This document shows, in pieces, positions 6,431 to 6,650 of a stretch of 6,650 nt of DNA. Source of the DNA: SH-MAG3 sp036374995 (lineage in GTDB: Bacteria > Gemmatimonadota > Gemmatimonadetes > Longimicrobiales > RSA9); the NCBI GenBank assembly GCA_036374995.1, contig DASUSS010000051.1:1-6650 (forward strand). The letters are read 5' to 3'. Below the pieces are notes generated by a model. It did no database searches. It was not told the DNA's origin and saw nothing but the letters and a program-made list of their open reading frames with translations. The first letter of the stretch is position 1. The number at the start of each line of letters is the position of its first letter. The translations under genes were made by a program, and so were the position numbers.

Positions 6431-6650
6431 TCAGAACTCCATGCGCGCGCGTACGAGTGTGCCCGACTGAACCGCATCCGATCCGGCAAGCGCCCGGCCC
6501 AGCCCCTCGACGCACCGGTCGATCCGCTCGTACACCATCTCGAAAACGATCTCCGCCTGATCGAACGGATCGCGCACCGTCCGCATGTCGATCGGGAACG
6601 GATCCAGATCGCCCAGCACGAGAACACCACCGGAGCGACCGAAACGCCGC
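6431..6650 (-). CDS. C-terminal part of a low-molecular-weight protein tyrosine phosphatase, 5' end cut by window edge
   Basis: Seventy-two sense codons and the stop are visible; the frame is open to the right edge. The stretch GVLVLGDLDP, then TVRDPFDQAEIVFEMVYERI followed by DRCVEGLGRAL, resembles the end of the low-molecular-weight phosphotyrosine phosphatase fold. In that family a DP[FY] motif carries the general-acid aspartate, followed by a helix of the form E-x-F-x(4-6)-I-x(3)-C/L. The catalytic CX5R loop, near the N-terminus, would lie outside the window, so activity cannot be judged. In polysaccharide loci such phosphatases (Wzb/Etp type) dephosphorylate the tyrosine autokinase that controls chain length and export. 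The call rests on the C-terminal third only. An ATG at 6619 is internal to the conserved region and unlikely to be the start. The stop is two bases from the end of the convergent VanZ-like gene. Confidence 0.68.
   Translation of the reverse strand, partial: RRFGRSGGVLVLGDLDPFPIDMRTVRDPFDQAEIVFEMVYERIDRCVEGLGRALAGSDAVQSGTLVRARMEF

Noticed and set aside
5628..6515. A 295-codon minus-strand open frame
   Set aside because: It is antisense to the VanZ-like gene and would overlap the phosphatase end. Its composition is shadow-like and it lacks the membrane pattern seen on the plus strand.

Overview
The window is very GC-rich, about two-thirds G+C by eye, and densely coding, with GTG starts and stop/start overlaps. 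It looks like a chromosomal segment from a high-GC Gram-negative bacterium that makes a secreted polysaccharide. Codon use and protein style would fit Gemmatimonadota or a similar soil lineage, but that placement is an impression; nothing in the window fixes the taxon. I see no rRNA, tRNA, CRISPR array, insertion sequence or phage gene.

Layout. Four genes run leftward on the minus strand from a short divergent intergenic region near 5042-5228. In order of transcription they are a NodB-type polysaccharide deacetylase with the C-terminal module of the exosortase (XrtA/PEP-CTERM) subfamily (5041-4190), a FemAB-type acyltransferase of the same system-associated subfamily (4193-3150), a DegT/DnrJ/EryC1/StrS-type PLP aminotransferase (3153-1906), and a two-domain class II aldolase/short-chain dehydrogenase whose 3' end is cut by the left window edge (1859 to 1). 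The first three are joined by 4-base ATGA and GTGA overlaps. The fourth starts 46 bases after the aminotransferase stop, behind its own ribosome binding site.

On the plus strand, diverging from the deacetylase, lies a VanZ-family membrane protein (5229-6428). It carries an unusual soluble domain of about 160 residues, probably a beta-sandwich, between two groups of membrane segments. It converges, with a 2-base gap, on the C-terminal end of a minus-strand gene cut by the right edge (6650-6431), which looks like a low-molecular-weight protein tyrosine phosphatase.

How they may work together. Deacetylase plus FemAB-like protein is a recurring pair in exopolysaccharide loci that accompany exosortase and PEP-CTERM sorting. 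A low-molecular-weight phosphatase, which typically resets the tyrosine kinase controlling chain length, and a sugar aminotransferase fit the same setting. The working picture is an exopolysaccharide production and modification locus: the aminotransferase supplies an amino sugar, the deacetylase exposes amines on the chain, and the FemAB-like enzyme may acylate or aminoacylate such a group. No exosortase, glycosyltransferase or PEP-CTERM protein is visible here, so the link rests on family membership. The aldolase/dehydrogenase resembles rhamnose-type catabolic enzymes and may be an unrelated passenger at the end of the operon.
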